Positions 34,763 to 43,748 of a stretch of DNA of 64,000 nucleotides are shown here, in pieces. The translations under genes and the position numbers were made by a program. This DNA comes from JABDMH01 sp965223165. Its GTDB lineage: Bacteria; Bacteroidota; Bacteroidia; Chitinophagales; Saprospiraceae. How positions within the stretch are numbered: position 1 is the stretch's first letter; each line of letters begins with the position of its first letter. The stretch spans positions 868,001 through 932,000 of the forward strand of contig CBDCVQ010000020.1 in assembly GCA_965223165.1 (NCBI GenBank), given 5' to 3'. The notes beneath the pieces were generated by a model that worked only from the letters and a program-made list of their open reading frames with translations, was not told the origin of the DNA and ran no database searches.

Positions 34763-35254
34763 ATGAGAAATGAAAGTATGTTAAGTAACTTCTGGCTTGT
34801 GCTCACAGTCTCGGTGCTCGCTGCTCTTCTTGTGGGTCTGGTGGCTAGATTTTTTACTAGAGATTGGATTCCCTTCAGTGCCATTGCTTATGCTGTCGCG
34901 AGGGAAATTCTGGGACATTTTCAAAAAAGACATCTCGAAAGATTGCGAGTCACAGATACGCTCAGTATTCTAAAGCAATACGCACAGGAGAAATGTGGCC
35001 AAGTTAGAAAAGCTCTGAGAGAGAGAAATGACGGTTCCATTGTGGGTATCCTCAATGTACTCGAGTACTTACTGGTACAGATCTCAAGATGTTGTGGAGG
35101 CAAGAAACAAGTGGAATTCCGGCGAGTCAAGGGTTTGATCAGTGACACGAAAACAACTTTTGATAAATCTCAACATGACCCCAACATAAAACGACCCTAT
35201 GCCGAAGTGAGCACGCACATTAGTACGGTTGAGACATACCTGAACGATTTGTAA
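34763..35254 (+). CDS. Hypothetical single-pass membrane protein
   Basis: 163 residues (or 158 from the second ATG at 34778). One transmembrane helix at about 9-30, then a soluble, mainly helical and basic region (LGHFQKRHLERLRVTDTLSILKQY...). No motif or family recognised. The adjacent 93-residue gene starts 30 bases later on the same strand. AT content is higher than in flanking genes, which may point to transfer. Confidence 0.55.
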   Translation: MRNESMLSNFWLVLTVSVLAALLVGLVARFFTRDWIPFSAIAYAVAREILGHFQKRHLERLRVTDTLSILKQYAQEKCGQVRKALRERNDGSIVGILNVLEYLLVQISRCCGGKKQVEFRRVKGLISDTKTTFDKSQHDPNIKRPYAEVSTHISTVETYLNDL

Positions 35255-35284
35255 TCTTTTGGCTAACTTAAGCGTTATCACATT

Positions 35285-35566
35285 ATGACAGCAGATAAAA
35301 TCATCGAATTGATTCTTGATCGTGATCTCGAATGGAAGCGAGTCAATGATCTGCCGTGTATCCACACATTTTACAGGGAATACTACATCAATCTCTGTCA
35401 ATGGCAGTCTAACGCGGTGCCAACTATATCTATTGATGTGGATGACATTGAGCGAGGATACCCTGATATTGTCCGCCTGGATATCCAAAAAGGACAACCT
35501 GAATTCGATCCCATTAGCGAAGCTTATTTTGCGGCGAGGCAAGTTGCTGAGAACATCGCCGCTTAG
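35285..35566 (+). CDS. Hypothetical small protein
   Basis: 93 residues, acidic, soluble: MTADKIIELILDRDLEWKRV opens with a helix, followed by strand-like TISIDVDDIERGYPDIVRLDI. No family recognised. It lies 30 bases after the membrane protein gene and its stop is 13 bases from the convergent HD hydrolase stop. Confidence 0.5.
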   Translation: MTADKIIELILDRDLEWKRVNDLPCIHTFYREYYINLCQWQSNAVPTISIDVDDIERGYPDIVRLDIQKGQPEFDPISEAYFAARQVAENIAA

Positions 35567-35579
35567 GTGCTACACCTCC

Positions 35580-36782
35580 CTACCCCAATTTAGGATACCC
35601 TAAATAGTGCTTGCTCAGCCTGCCTTCCATCGGCTGATGTCCCTCCCACTTGGAGAATGGTACTACCTCACCGCTTTTCCGGAGGATTTTAATCTCCTGA
35701 TCGCTCGACGTATAGATGTCGGTGCCCACCGTACCACTCCAGACCAATTGATGGGCAGTGGCGATGTCAATACCGCGCTGCGCTGCCACCGCCGTGACCA
35801 ACGCCTGCAACCGATCCGGCGTGGGGGCGGCCGTCATCAACTCCACCTTAAAGAGACGGCGATCGATCAATCCGCTGGCCAACATCTGGAGGACGAAGTC
35901 TGCAGATGTGGCACAGTCCTTCAGCAAGGAAATGATATCGATGTCGTCTAGACGCACGAAGCTGCGAAGAATGGCATCCCGATGGCCCTCCTCCGACCAT
36001 TGGAGCTCAAAGAGATCGGACAAGGGCGACCGGACTTCCAGCTCACCCGCCTGGTACAGCTCTTTGATCCGATGGATGGCACCAATGAGCATCAGCTCGG
36101 CCGAGAGTACGGTCTTATGGAGATACACTTGCCAGTACATGATCTTTCTCGCTACCAGAAACTTCTCGATGGAGTAAATCCCCTTTTCTTCCACCACCAG
36201 CTCATCGTCTCGCACCTGCAACATCGTGATGATACGGTCATACCCGATGGTTCCCTCCATCACGCCTGAGTAGAAACTATCTCGATTGAGATAATCCATC
36301 CGATCCATGTCCAACTGACTGGAGATCAGCTGATGCAAAAACCGCTTAGGGTACTGGTCGGTAAAGATGTCCAGGGCCATCTGCAATGTCCCATCGACCT
36401 GATCATTGAGTCGACTGATCAACGCATGGGAGAGTTCCTCGTGCTGGGCTTGCACCAATACCCCTTCCAGGGCGTGCGAAAAAGGGCCGTGGCCCAGATC
36501 GTGCAGCAATATAGCGACACTAGCCGCCTCGGCCTCTGCATCGGTGATGACTACCCCCTTGCTCCGCAGGCTGTCGATGGCCATGGTCATCAGATGCAAT
36601 GCTCCCAATGCGTGATGAAACCGGGTATGCAATGCGCCGGGATAGGTGAGATGGGTCAAGCCCACCTGGCTGATACGCCGCAGACGCTGGACGTAGGGAT
36701 GCTCAATCAGGTCGAAGATGACCTCGTACGGAACCGCGATGAAACCATAGACAGGATCATTAAAAATCTTCCTTTTGTTCAT
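35580..36782 (-). CDS. HD-domain phosphohydrolase (SAMHD1/dGTPase-like)
   Basis: Start at 36782 (MNKRKIFNDPVYGFIAVPYE), the usual family beginning; an in-frame ATG 33 bases upstream is less likely. Metal-binding HD motif: TRFHHALGALHL (about 51-62) and ILLHDLGHGPFSHALE (about 91-106), with DMDRMDYLNRDSFYSGV (about 164-180) carrying the distal Asp. Such proteins hydrolyse (d)NTPs or related phosphoesters. Stand-alone gene. Confidence 0.9.
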   Translation of the reverse strand: MNKRKIFNDPVYGFIAVPYEVIFDLIEHPYVQRLRRISQVGLTHLTYPGALHTRFHHALGALHLMTMAIDSLRSKGVVITDAEAEAASVAILLHDLGHGPFSHALEGVLVQAQHEELSHALISRLNDQVDGTLQMALDIFTDQYPKRFLHQLISSQLDMDRMDYLNRDSFYSGVMEGTIGYDRIITMLQVRDDELVVEEKGIYSIEKFLVARKIMYWQVYLHKTVLSAELMLIGAIHRIKELYQAGELEVRSPLSDLFELQWSEEGHRDAILRSFVRLDDIDIISLLKDCATSADFVLQMLASGLIDRRLFKVELMTAAPTPDRLQALVTAVAAQRGIDIATAHQLVWSGTVGTDIYTSSDQEIKILRKSGEVVPFSKWEGHQPMEGRLSKHYLGYPKLG

Positions 36783-37005
36783 CCTTGATTGGCTTTGGAC
36801 AAGCTCCCATGCCACTCCTGGTCAGCACGAGCATGGTCTATGTCGCCCCTATTTTCATTTACTTCTGACATGTAGCACTAGATCTGGATTGGACGACGTT
36901 CTGATGAGAGCAAAAATGGGAAGAATCTGCCTAAATTCTACTTTCTGATTTACTTATTCTAGACACCGTACTTCTTCAACCTAAAAAGCAGAACCGCACA
37001 GCTCT

Positions 37006-38562
37006 ATGGACAAAATCAAGATACTTTGGGCAGATGACGAGATCGATCTATTAAAACCTCAACTTCTCTTTCTGGAAAAGAAGGGTTACGAGGTGGTGAC
37101 TGTCTCCAATGGATATGACGCCCTGGACGAATACGACCAACAACCTGACATCGATGTGGTCTTTCTAGATGAGTCAATGCCCGGCCTGACCGGACTGGAG
37201 ACGCTGACCAAGCTCAAGGCGGTCAACAGCAACGTACCGGTGGTCATGATCACCAAGAATGAGGCGGAGACGCTGATGGAGGAGGCGATCGGATCGGAGA
37301 TCCATGATTATCTGATCAAGCCGGTCAATCCCAACCAGATCCTCCTCACCCTCAAAAAAATCATCGACAACAAGCGGCTGGTACGCGAAAAGACTGCCTC
37401 CGACTACCAGCAGGATTTTCGCCAGATCTTCATGGACATCAATAGCGGCCTGGATCACAAGGACTGGACACAGGTCTATAAAAAGATCATCAACTGGGAA
37501 CTGAAGTTGGACGACTCACATACGGAGGAAATGTCCGAGATCCTTGCCATGCAAAAGAGCGAGGCCAATGCCGAGTTTTCCAAATATATCATCCGCAATT
37601 ACTTGGATTGGATTGCCGAGAAGCAGGATGGTCCGATCCTCTCCCACCAACTGATCAAGCAGAAGGTCCTGCCGTTGCTCCAGCCCAGCAAACCGGTCTT
37701 TCTGGTGGTCCTGGACAATCTGCGGTTTGACCAATGGAAAGTCGTAGAGCGCATCTTGCTCACTAGATTCCGGGTCCAGTCGGAGGACTCCTTTTATAGC
37801 ATACTCCCCACCTCGACACAGTATAGTCGCAATGCCATCTTTGCCGGCCTGCTTCCGGCTGACATTCAGAAGCATTATCCCCAATACTGGCGCAACGATT
37901 CGGACGAGGGCGGCAAGAATCTGTTTGAGAAGGAATTGCTGGAGGCACAACTAAAACGGGTCGTACACGGGGAGGTCAAGATGGACTACGTCAAGGTGAC
38001 CAATGTGGCACTGGGACAACAGCTGGATGACCAAGTGCACAACTACCTGAAGAATGATCTGACCGTCATCGTCTACAACTTCATCGACATGCTGTCTCAT
38101 GCCCGGACAGAGATGGAAGTACTCAAAGAACTCGCCAGCGACGAGCGAGCCTACCGGTCCCTCACCAACTCTTGGTTCTTACACTCGCCGCTCTGGACAG
38201 CCCTGCAAAAGGTCGCTGACAAGGATATCACCCTGGTCGTCACCACAGATCATGGTACCATCCGGGTCAAGCAGCCCTCGAAAGTCGTGGGAGACCGGGA
38301 GACCACCACCAACCTGCGCTACAAATTGGGACGCAATCTGCGGTACGAGGCAAAGGACGTACTGGAAGTGCGCCGACCGGAGGAAGCCGGGCTGCCAAGG
38401 CCCAACGTGAGCTCGGCCTATATCTTCGCCAAGGAAGACAAGTACTTTCTCTATCCCAACAATTATAACTACTACAATAACTACTTTCGAAATACCTTCC
38501 AGCACGGCGGCATCTCCATGCAGGAGATGATCTGCCCGATTGCTACGCTGACCAGTCGCTAA
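37006..38562 (+). CDS. porX: PorX-type response regulator with PglZ phosphatase domain
   Basis: 518 residues. REC receiver at 1-120: acidic pair DDE (10-12), phosphoacceptor Asp55 in FLDESMPG, switch Thr in MITKN, Lys in LIKPVNP. A helical linker follows, then the PglZ/alkaline-phosphatase-like domain from about 210: FLVVLDNLRFDQWK (Asp/Asn metal site), STQYSRNAIFAGLLP and VVTTDHGTIRVK (Asp-His). This fusion is PorX, partner of PorY, which controls type IX secretion genes. It fits the T9SS-sorted proteins encoded nearby. Confidence 0.92.
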   Translation: MDKIKILWADDEIDLLKPQLLFLEKKGYEVVTVSNGYDALDEYDQQPDIDVVFLDESMPGLTGLETLTKLKAVNSNVPVVMITKNEAETLMEEAIGSEIHDYLIKPVNPNQILLTLKKIIDNKRLVREKTASDYQQDFRQIFMDINSGLDHKDWTQVYKKIINWELKLDDSHTEEMSEILAMQKSEANAEFSKYIIRNYLDWIAEKQDGPILSHQLIKQKVLPLLQPSKPVFLVVLDNLRFDQWKVVERILLTRFRVQSEDSFYSILPTSTQYSRNAIFAGLLPADIQKHYPQYWRNDSDEGGKNLFEKELLEAQLKRVVHGEVKMDYVKVTNVALGQQLDDQVHNYLKNDLTVIVYNFIDMLSHARTEMEVLKELASDERAYRSLTNSWFLHSPLWTALQKVADKDITLVVTTDHGTIRVKQPSKVVGDRETTTNLRYKLGRNLRYEAKDVLEVRRPEEAGLPRPNVSSAYIFAKEDKYFLYPNNYNYYNNYFRNTFQHGGISMQEMICPIATLTSR

Positions 38563-38841
38563 TAGAGAGATTCGCACTAGATCTTGTGGTTAGCTCTAAC
38601 GTGAAGCTGTACTAACTAGTAGAGTTTCGCATTAAATCTTGTAGCTACTTCTAATGTCTTTGGTCCGCATGCTTCGTTGCAAAGCCTCGCCGTAACTGCG
38701 GCTAGCTGCCCACCCGCCTTCGCGGTTCGCTCACTTCTCGCATTGTCATGCTCGACGCTTCGAGATCGCTCGGTCATGCCTCGTCTGCGAGACAAAATGA
38801 CGTCGCGATCACAAATGGGAGCCAGTAATCCCACAGCCTCC
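38563..38841. repeat. Intergenic spacer of dispersed repeats
   Basis: Two diverged copies of the hairpin repeat described at 16059 (about 38570-38608 and 38615-38656), then a stretch (about 38735-38815) with ATTGTCATGCTCGACGCTTC and CGGTCATGCCTCGTCTGCGA, of the type of boilerplate intergenic repeat seen in many Bacteroidota genomes. No gene. Confidence 0.6.
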
Positions 38842-39294
38842 CTAGGACGAAGGTTCCAATTTGCTGGCCAGCTTGGGGTAGGACTTGACAAAGTCTTCAA
38901 ATTTCTGCTTGCTCTGCAAGAAGGTAATGCGTCGTCCGAGAGAGCCCCGATTGACCAGGGTCAGCCTGGCCGTTTTGAACAACAGATAGTCCTGCTCGGT
39001 GATCTTCTCGATGTCTTGATAGGGATAGCGATAGTTCTTGAAGTAGTTGGTCACGTAGACAAATTCGTCGTCGATTTCCACCCGTTTGAGCTGCATGACG
39101 GTCAGATAAAGCAGCGTCACCCCAAGCAGATAGAAGATCAACGCGCCAACCTTGAAATAGATGCTGCCCAGGAGCGGGGCCTTGCCCATCCCGCTCAACA
39201 AGACCGCCACCGTGAATAACCCAAAAAAGACGATCCAAAAGGTGGGAAAGAAGATCTTCAGGGCCAAGGTGGCCGATGATGATAGTCTACGCAT
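38842..39294 (-). CDS. Small membrane protein with PH-like domain, unknown
   Basis: About 150 residues from ATG 39294 (MRRLSSSATLALKIFFPTFW), overlapping tatC by 8 bases; an upstream ATG at 39318 is possible. Two hydrophobic helices (about 12-32 and 45-65), then LKRVEIDDEFVYVTNYFKNYRYPYQDIEKI, the strand pattern of bacterial PH (DUF304-like) domains. Co-transcribed with tatC. Confidence 0.6.
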   Translation of the reverse strand: MRRLSSSATLALKIFFPTFWIVFFGLFTVAVLLSGMGKAPLLGSIYFKVGALIFYLLGVTLLYLTVMQLKRVEIDDEFVYVTNYFKNYRYPYQDIEKITEQDYLLFKTARLTLVNRGSLGRRITFLQSKQKFEDFVKSYPKLASKLEPSS

Positions 39295-40105
39295 TTTCCT
39301 CTGCCTCCTGTTGTGCAACCACCCGCTGGGAGATCACTATGCTCACCTCGTACAGTATATAGAGTGGAATACCGATCAAAAACTGGGTCATGACATCCGG
39401 GGGCGTGATAATAGCGGCCATCACCAGGATGACGACGAAGGCCATGCGGCGGTACTTCTTGAGAAATTCGGGTGTGACCAGTCCTACCTTGGTGAGAAAG
39501 TAAACGACGATCGGCAGCTCAAATACCACTCCGGCCGGCAAGGTATAGAGGGCCATACTATTGACAAACTTGGCCAGGGTGGGGGACGCAATCGTGTCTG
39601 CGACCTCGTAGCCCGTCAGAAACTTGAGGGCAAAGGGCGAAATGATAAAATACCCAAACAGCACCCCCAGCAAAAACAAGGACGAGCAGATGATGACGAT
39701 GCCCCTGGCCGCTCGCTGCTCCTTTGGGTATAACCCCGGCTTGATAAAGCGCCAGACCTCCCAGAATATATAGGGAAAGGCTACGATGAAGCCCAAGATG
39801 ATCGACACTTTGAGATGGGTGAGAAAAGCTTCCTCTACCGCCATGGTCTGCACCTCAAACATGGCTGGCTCGCACATGGTGTTGAAAAAACGGCAGAAGA
39901 AATTGTACGTGGGAAAGTTGGAATATTTGGGACCAAAGATGACGCGCTCGAAGACAAACTCCTTGCTGACAAACATCACGACGGCAAAGAGAGCCACCGA
40001 CGCAATGGCCCGGATCAAATGCCAGCGCAAGGCCTCCAAGTGCTCGAGGAAGGTCATCTCCGCCTCAGGCTTCAACTTTGGGTCACTTACCACTGCTTTT
40101 GACAT
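39287..40105 (-). CDS. tatC: Sec-independent translocase subunit TatC
   Basis: 272 residues, six hydrophobic helices. Conserved FLEHLEALRWHLIRA (about 19-33), FPYIFWEVWRFIKPGLYPKEQR (about 124-145) and the Glu-containing VVFELPIVVYFL. Recognises twin-arginine signal peptides. An insert after the first helix (FFNTMCEPAMFEVQTMAVEEAF) is usual in Bacteroidota TatC. No tatA is visible in the window. Confidence 0.95.
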   Translation of the reverse strand: MSKAVVSDPKLKPEAEMTFLEHLEALRWHLIRAIASVALFAVVMFVSKEFVFERVIFGPKYSNFPTYNFFCRFFNTMCEPAMFEVQTMAVEEAFLTHLKVSIILGFIVAFPYIFWEVWRFIKPGLYPKEQRAARGIVIICSSLFLLGVLFGYFIISPFALKFLTGYEVADTIASPTLAKFVNSMALYTLPAGVVFELPIVVYFLTKVGLVTPEFLKKYRRMAFVVILVMAAIITPPDVMTQFLIGIPLYILYEVSIVISQRVVAQQEAEENA

Positions 40106-40436
40106 CGCACAAATGTAATATTCAAAAACCTCATTTTGTTTGCTGCCACCGGCTTATGTGCTCCAGTGCCATTTCTCATTGGACGCAGGGATGAAAAAGG
40201 ACATCCCACCCCACCTGTGGCGCCCATGCAGGTAGCAGCTCCCCTGTCACGGGAGATCACTACATGGGTGAAAATGGACCGCGCGCAGGAGATGGAGGTC
40301 CCGCTATGGTCTGCAAATCTTGGTCGATCTAGGTACTCGTGTGCTGGTCCATCGCATCCGGTACTTGGTCGGTTGAGAGCGATGGGACAACCTATTTTGT
40401 CGTACTTTGCGCAGCGCAAAATAGGACCAAAGCTCA
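40106..40436. other. Intergenic region between divergent tatC and antiporter genes
   Basis: 331 bases that must contain both promoters. I see no RNA gene or repeat. TTTGTCGTACTTTGCGCAGCGCAAAATAGG near 40397-40425 includes a short palindrome TTTGCGCAGCGCAAA (40410-40424) just before the antiporter start, a possible operator. Confidence 0.4.
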
Positions 40437-41360
40437 ATGGATATACTGATCAACGTTGGCATTCTGGCCTTGAGCCTGTTCGTGCTGGTCAAGGGCTCGG
40501 ACTGGTTTGTGGACTCGGCGGAGAAGATCGGTCTTTCGCTGGGCATATCCCCCTTCATCATCGGGGTGACCATCGTGGCCTTTGGCACCTCGCTGCCGGA
40601 GCTGGCGTCGGGCATTGCCGCCGTCCTGCGAGACGATTCCAGCATTGTGGTCGGGGTCGTCGTAGGCAGTAACATCACCAATATCCTGCTCGTCCTGGGT
40701 CTGGTAGCCGTCCTTGGCAAAGTAATCAAGATGGACTATGACATCATGGACATTGATATGCCCCTGCTGGTAGGCTCTGCCCTGTTGCTGTGGTTTTGCC
40801 TCTTGGATCTCCACCTCAGCCTTTTTGAGGCCATCTTGTTTGTAGTAGGACTGTGCATCTTCCTCTTCAACTCCATCATCGGCCACATCAAGGAGGATTC
40901 GCTACGGATCAAAACCAACTTCCGGGATTATGGATTGCTCTTGCTCGGCGGGCTTTTGGTCAAGTTTGGCGCCGACTATACGATCATATCCATCGGCAAG
41001 CTATCCCAGATCTTTGAGATGGATTCGACCATTATTGCGCAGACCTTGGTAGCTTTTGGTACGTCCCTACCTGAGGTAGCGGTCAGCATCACCGCGGCAT
41101 CTAAGGGGAAACCCGGCATCGCCGTGGGCAACGTATTGGGTTCAAACATCTTTAATACCTATGCCGTGATGGCCATCCCTTCCTTCTTTGGCTCGCTGGT
41201 CATTCCCGCCCAATCCTTGGACTTTGCCCTACCCTTCATGCTCGTCTGCACGCTACTCTTTGCCTTTATTTCGATCGGCGGCCGCATCACCCGATGGGAA
41301 GGCTATATGCTCCTCCTCTTCTACCTGTTCTTTCTCAATCAGTCTTTCGATCTGATTTGA
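40437..41360 (+). CDS. Calcium/sodium antiporter (CaCA family, YrbG-like)
   Basis: 307 residues, about ten helices in two inverted halves. Each half has the alpha-repeat signature: FGTSLPELASGIAAVL...VVVGSNITNILLVLG (about 41-85) and FGTSLPEVAVSITAAS...AVGNVLGSNIFNTY (about 205-242). Exchanges Ca2+ for Na+ or H+ across the inner membrane. Confidence 0.92.
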   Translation: MDILINVGILALSLFVLVKGSDWFVDSAEKIGLSLGISPFIIGVTIVAFGTSLPELASGIAAVLRDDSSIVVGVVVGSNITNILLVLGLVAVLGKVIKMDYDIMDIDMPLLVGSALLLWFCLLDLHLSLFEAILFVVGLCIFLFNSIIGHIKEDSLRIKTNFRDYGLLLLGGLLVKFGADYTIISIGKLSQIFEMDSTIIAQTLVAFGTSLPEVAVSITAASKGKPGIAVGNVLGSNIFNTYAVMAIPSFFGSLVIPAQSLDFALPFMLVCTLLFAFISIGGRITRWEGYMLLLFYLFFLNQSFDLI

Positions 41361-41484
41361 GCCGCCCCGGCAGGCTTTCAGGCAGGCTCACCCCCTCCTG
41401 ACCGGTGGAGGCCGATCCCTGCTTGACTGTCTTGAAAACAATTACTTTTGCCCCGTCGTTATTAACGGACCAACGCACATCGAT

Positions 41485-41802
41485 ATGTTTGGAAATATTC
41501 TCGGCAACATGCAAGGCAAGCAAGAGGAGATGAAGCAACGCCTGGCTGATGAAGTGCTCGAAGTCGAATTGGAGGGAGGTGGCATTCATATCCGCGCCAA
41601 CGGCAATCGAGAGATCCTAGATATCCGCTTAGATCCCGACAAACTGGACCTATCCGACCGAGAAAAGTTGGAGGACCTGCTGGTTATCGCCGTGAATCAG
41701 GTGCTGGAAATCTCCGCCGAGCGTGAAGCCGCCGAAGCGCAGGCCATGATCAAAGAAATGATGCCGCCCGGTCTCGGTGGACTCCTGGGCATGAATAGCT
41801 GA
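41485..41802 (+). CDS. YbaB/EbfC nucleoid-associated protein
   Basis: 105 residues, the family size. Central beta strands VEGGGIHIRANGNREILDIRLDPDKL and a terminal helix ending in a glycine-rich MMPPGLGGLLGM tail. Binds DNA as a dimer. ATG at 41485; a LamG protein gene follows within a few bases. Confidence 0.88.
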   Translation: MFGNILGNMQGKQEEMKQRLADEVLEVELEGGGIHIRANGNREILDIRLDPDKLDLSDREKLEDLLVIAVNQVLEISAEREAAEAQAMIKEMMPPGLGGLLGMNS

Positions 41803-41809
41803 TGTGCAC

Positions 41810-43021
41810 ATGCAAGTCCGATTATTAGCCTCTTACTTATTGATTTCCTGGGCAAGCACCCTGCTGCAGGCACAGGGTGGGCTGGTGGCCTATTACCCTT
41901 TCGAAACCTGTGACGCGACCGATGTCAGCCTCAACAATTCGGATGGGATCGTATTTGGCGATCCGATGTGTGATTGTGGCGTAGCGGGCAATGCCTTGCG
42001 CTTTGACGGTGTCGATGACTACGTGGTGCTGGCAGGCAATGTCGAGAGCTACTTTGACCGTGACCTCTTCAGTCTCAGCCTGTACTTTCGCACGACCAGC
42101 AACAGTGGCACGCACGACATTCTCTCCAAACGTATGGGTTGTGACTTTGATCACGCCTTTGCCATCCGATACACACCGGCGGCAAATATCATCTCGGTCG
42201 AGCTGGCCGAGGCGCCGGACAAACGGACGACCTTTATCGAGACGTTGGACCCTGGACTCTGCTGGATCCATTTGGTCGTGGTAAAGGACGATACGGACCA
42301 CCGCATCTATATCAACGGCGAGTTGCTGGCTCAGCAAAGGATCAGCGAGGTGATGGACCTGACCAGTCAGGCGCAGCTGCAGATCGGCAATGGGCCCTGC
42401 ATCGGCCCCACGGATCGTCGCTTTGAGGGACTGCTCGATGAGGTGCGGGTCTACAATCGACCCCTGATGCCCAACGAGATCCGAGAACTCTATCTACGCC
42501 CTGACCGGACAGAAAGCCGAGATACCTCGATCTATCAAGGAGGTACCGTCAAGCTGAGGGCCGGTACGTCCTGCGCCTCAGGATTTCAGTGGTCGCCTGC
42601 CGGCCAAGTGGTGGATGACACTTCTCCCAGTACCTCTGCCACCCCCACTACGAGCCAGACCTTTACGGTGGACTACCAATATGCCGGATGCACGGCGACC
42701 GATACGATACGGGTCAGCGTGATCGATCCCGATGACATCGAGTGCGGTCAAGTGCCACTGCCCAATGCCTTTACGCCCAATGGAGACGGTCGCAATGACG
42801 CCTTCTTCATCAGCAATCCCTTTAGCCTGGAGTCGCTGATCTCCTTTGAGATATTTGATCGGCTGGGCAACAAAGTCTTTGTGGCCGATGGCGTGCGCGA
42901 TGCCTGGGATGGCATGTACAAAGGCAATCTGGTCAACCCGGGCCTGTTCCTGTACAAGATCAAGTACACCTGTCGCAATGAGGAGCTGGTCAAGACCGGA
43001 AGCGTCATGGTGATCCGATGA
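41810..43021 (+). CDS. LamG-domain surface protein with T9SS type B sorting domain
   Basis: 403 residues; signal peptide MQVRLLASYLLISWASTLLQAQ (ATG 41810; a GTG six bases earlier is possible). Concanavalin/LamG domain at about 22-225 (YYPFETCDATD...ALRFDGVDDYVVL...RIYINGELLA...GLLDEVRVYNRPL). The end, PLPNAFTPNGDGRNDAFFI...WDGMYKGNLVNPGLFLYKI, is the gliding-motility C-terminal (type B) domain for type IX secretion. Likely a cell-surface or secreted carbohydrate- or matrix-binding protein. Confidence 0.9.
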   Translation: MQVRLLASYLLISWASTLLQAQGGLVAYYPFETCDATDVSLNNSDGIVFGDPMCDCGVAGNALRFDGVDDYVVLAGNVESYFDRDLFSLSLYFRTTSNSGTHDILSKRMGCDFDHAFAIRYTPAANIISVELAEAPDKRTTFIETLDPGLCWIHLVVVKDDTDHRIYINGELLAQQRISEVMDLTSQAQLQIGNGPCIGPTDRRFEGLLDEVRVYNRPLMPNEIRELYLRPDRTESRDTSIYQGGTVKLRAGTSCASGFQWSPAGQVVDDTSPSTSATPTTSQTFTVDYQYAGCTATDTIRVSVIDPDDIECGQVPLPNAFTPNGDGRNDAFFISNPFSLESLISFEIFDRLGNKVFVADGVRDAWDGMYKGNLVNPGLFLYKIKYTCRNEELVKTGSVMVIR

Positions 43022-43578
43022 TGAAGCATACCCTACATATATGTTGCAGTCTGCTGCTGCTATGCTGCCAGTCAAACAGTACCCGAGATCAAATCGCACA
43101 GGCCCAAGAGCAGTCGGGGTTGGTCGCTGATGCCAAGCCATCCACCTCTGCCTCCGAACCCGCCTCAAAACCGGCAGGCCGGCAAGCGTTTGCCGAGGGC
43201 GAAGGACCCCGGATCGCTTTCGCGGAGACCAGGCAGAGCTTCGGGGAGATTTGGCATGCAGAGCGTTCCCATCATACCTACCAGTTTACCAATGAGGGCA
43301 ATGCCGATCTGCTCATCACTTCGGCCAGGGCCTCCTGCGGATGTACCAAACCCACCTTTCCCACCCAACCCTTTGCCCCGGGCGAATCCGGAAGCATTGA
43401 TGTCACCTACAATAGTGTGGGAAAGCAAGGGGCACAGCGGGCCACCATCTACCTACGGACCAATGATCCCACGCAGCCCGAGGTCCAACTCAAACTGACG
43501 GGACGCGTCAAGGTCAAACCCAAAGAAGAGTACGACAAAGAGCAGGCCGCTCGCAAGAAGGAGAGCAGTCAACCCTAG
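43018..43578 (+). CDS. DUF1573 lipoprotein
   Basis: 186 residues, overlapping the previous gene by 4 bases. Lipoprotein signal with cysteine-rich lipobox (SLLLLCC). DUF1573 immunoglobulin-like fold: HTYQFTNEGNADLLITSARASCGCTKPTFP (CGC motif about 105-107), GESGSIDVTYNSVGKQG. C-terminal lysine-rich tail. Function unknown; common in Bacteroidota. Confidence 0.88.
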   Translation: MMKHTLHICCSLLLLCCQSNSTRDQIAQAQEQSGLVADAKPSTSASEPASKPAGRQAFAEGEGPRIAFAETRQSFGEIWHAERSHHTYQFTNEGNADLLITSARASCGCTKPTFPTQPFAPGESGSIDVTYNSVGKQGAQRATIYLRTNDPTQPEVQLKLTGRVKVKPKEEYDKEQAARKKESSQP

Positions 43579-43748
43579 TTTTTTGGTGGTTCAGGCGCAC
43601 CCGTGCACGACTTGTCAGTGCTGAGGATAGGTTAGCGCAGCATCCACGGTTTTATCAATTAGCCTGTCTAAATCGTTTACAGATGGCCCGAGAAGGGTCT
43701 AGATCAATCCCAACTGCCGCCCAGACAGCCGCAATTGCCCCCGGTGGA

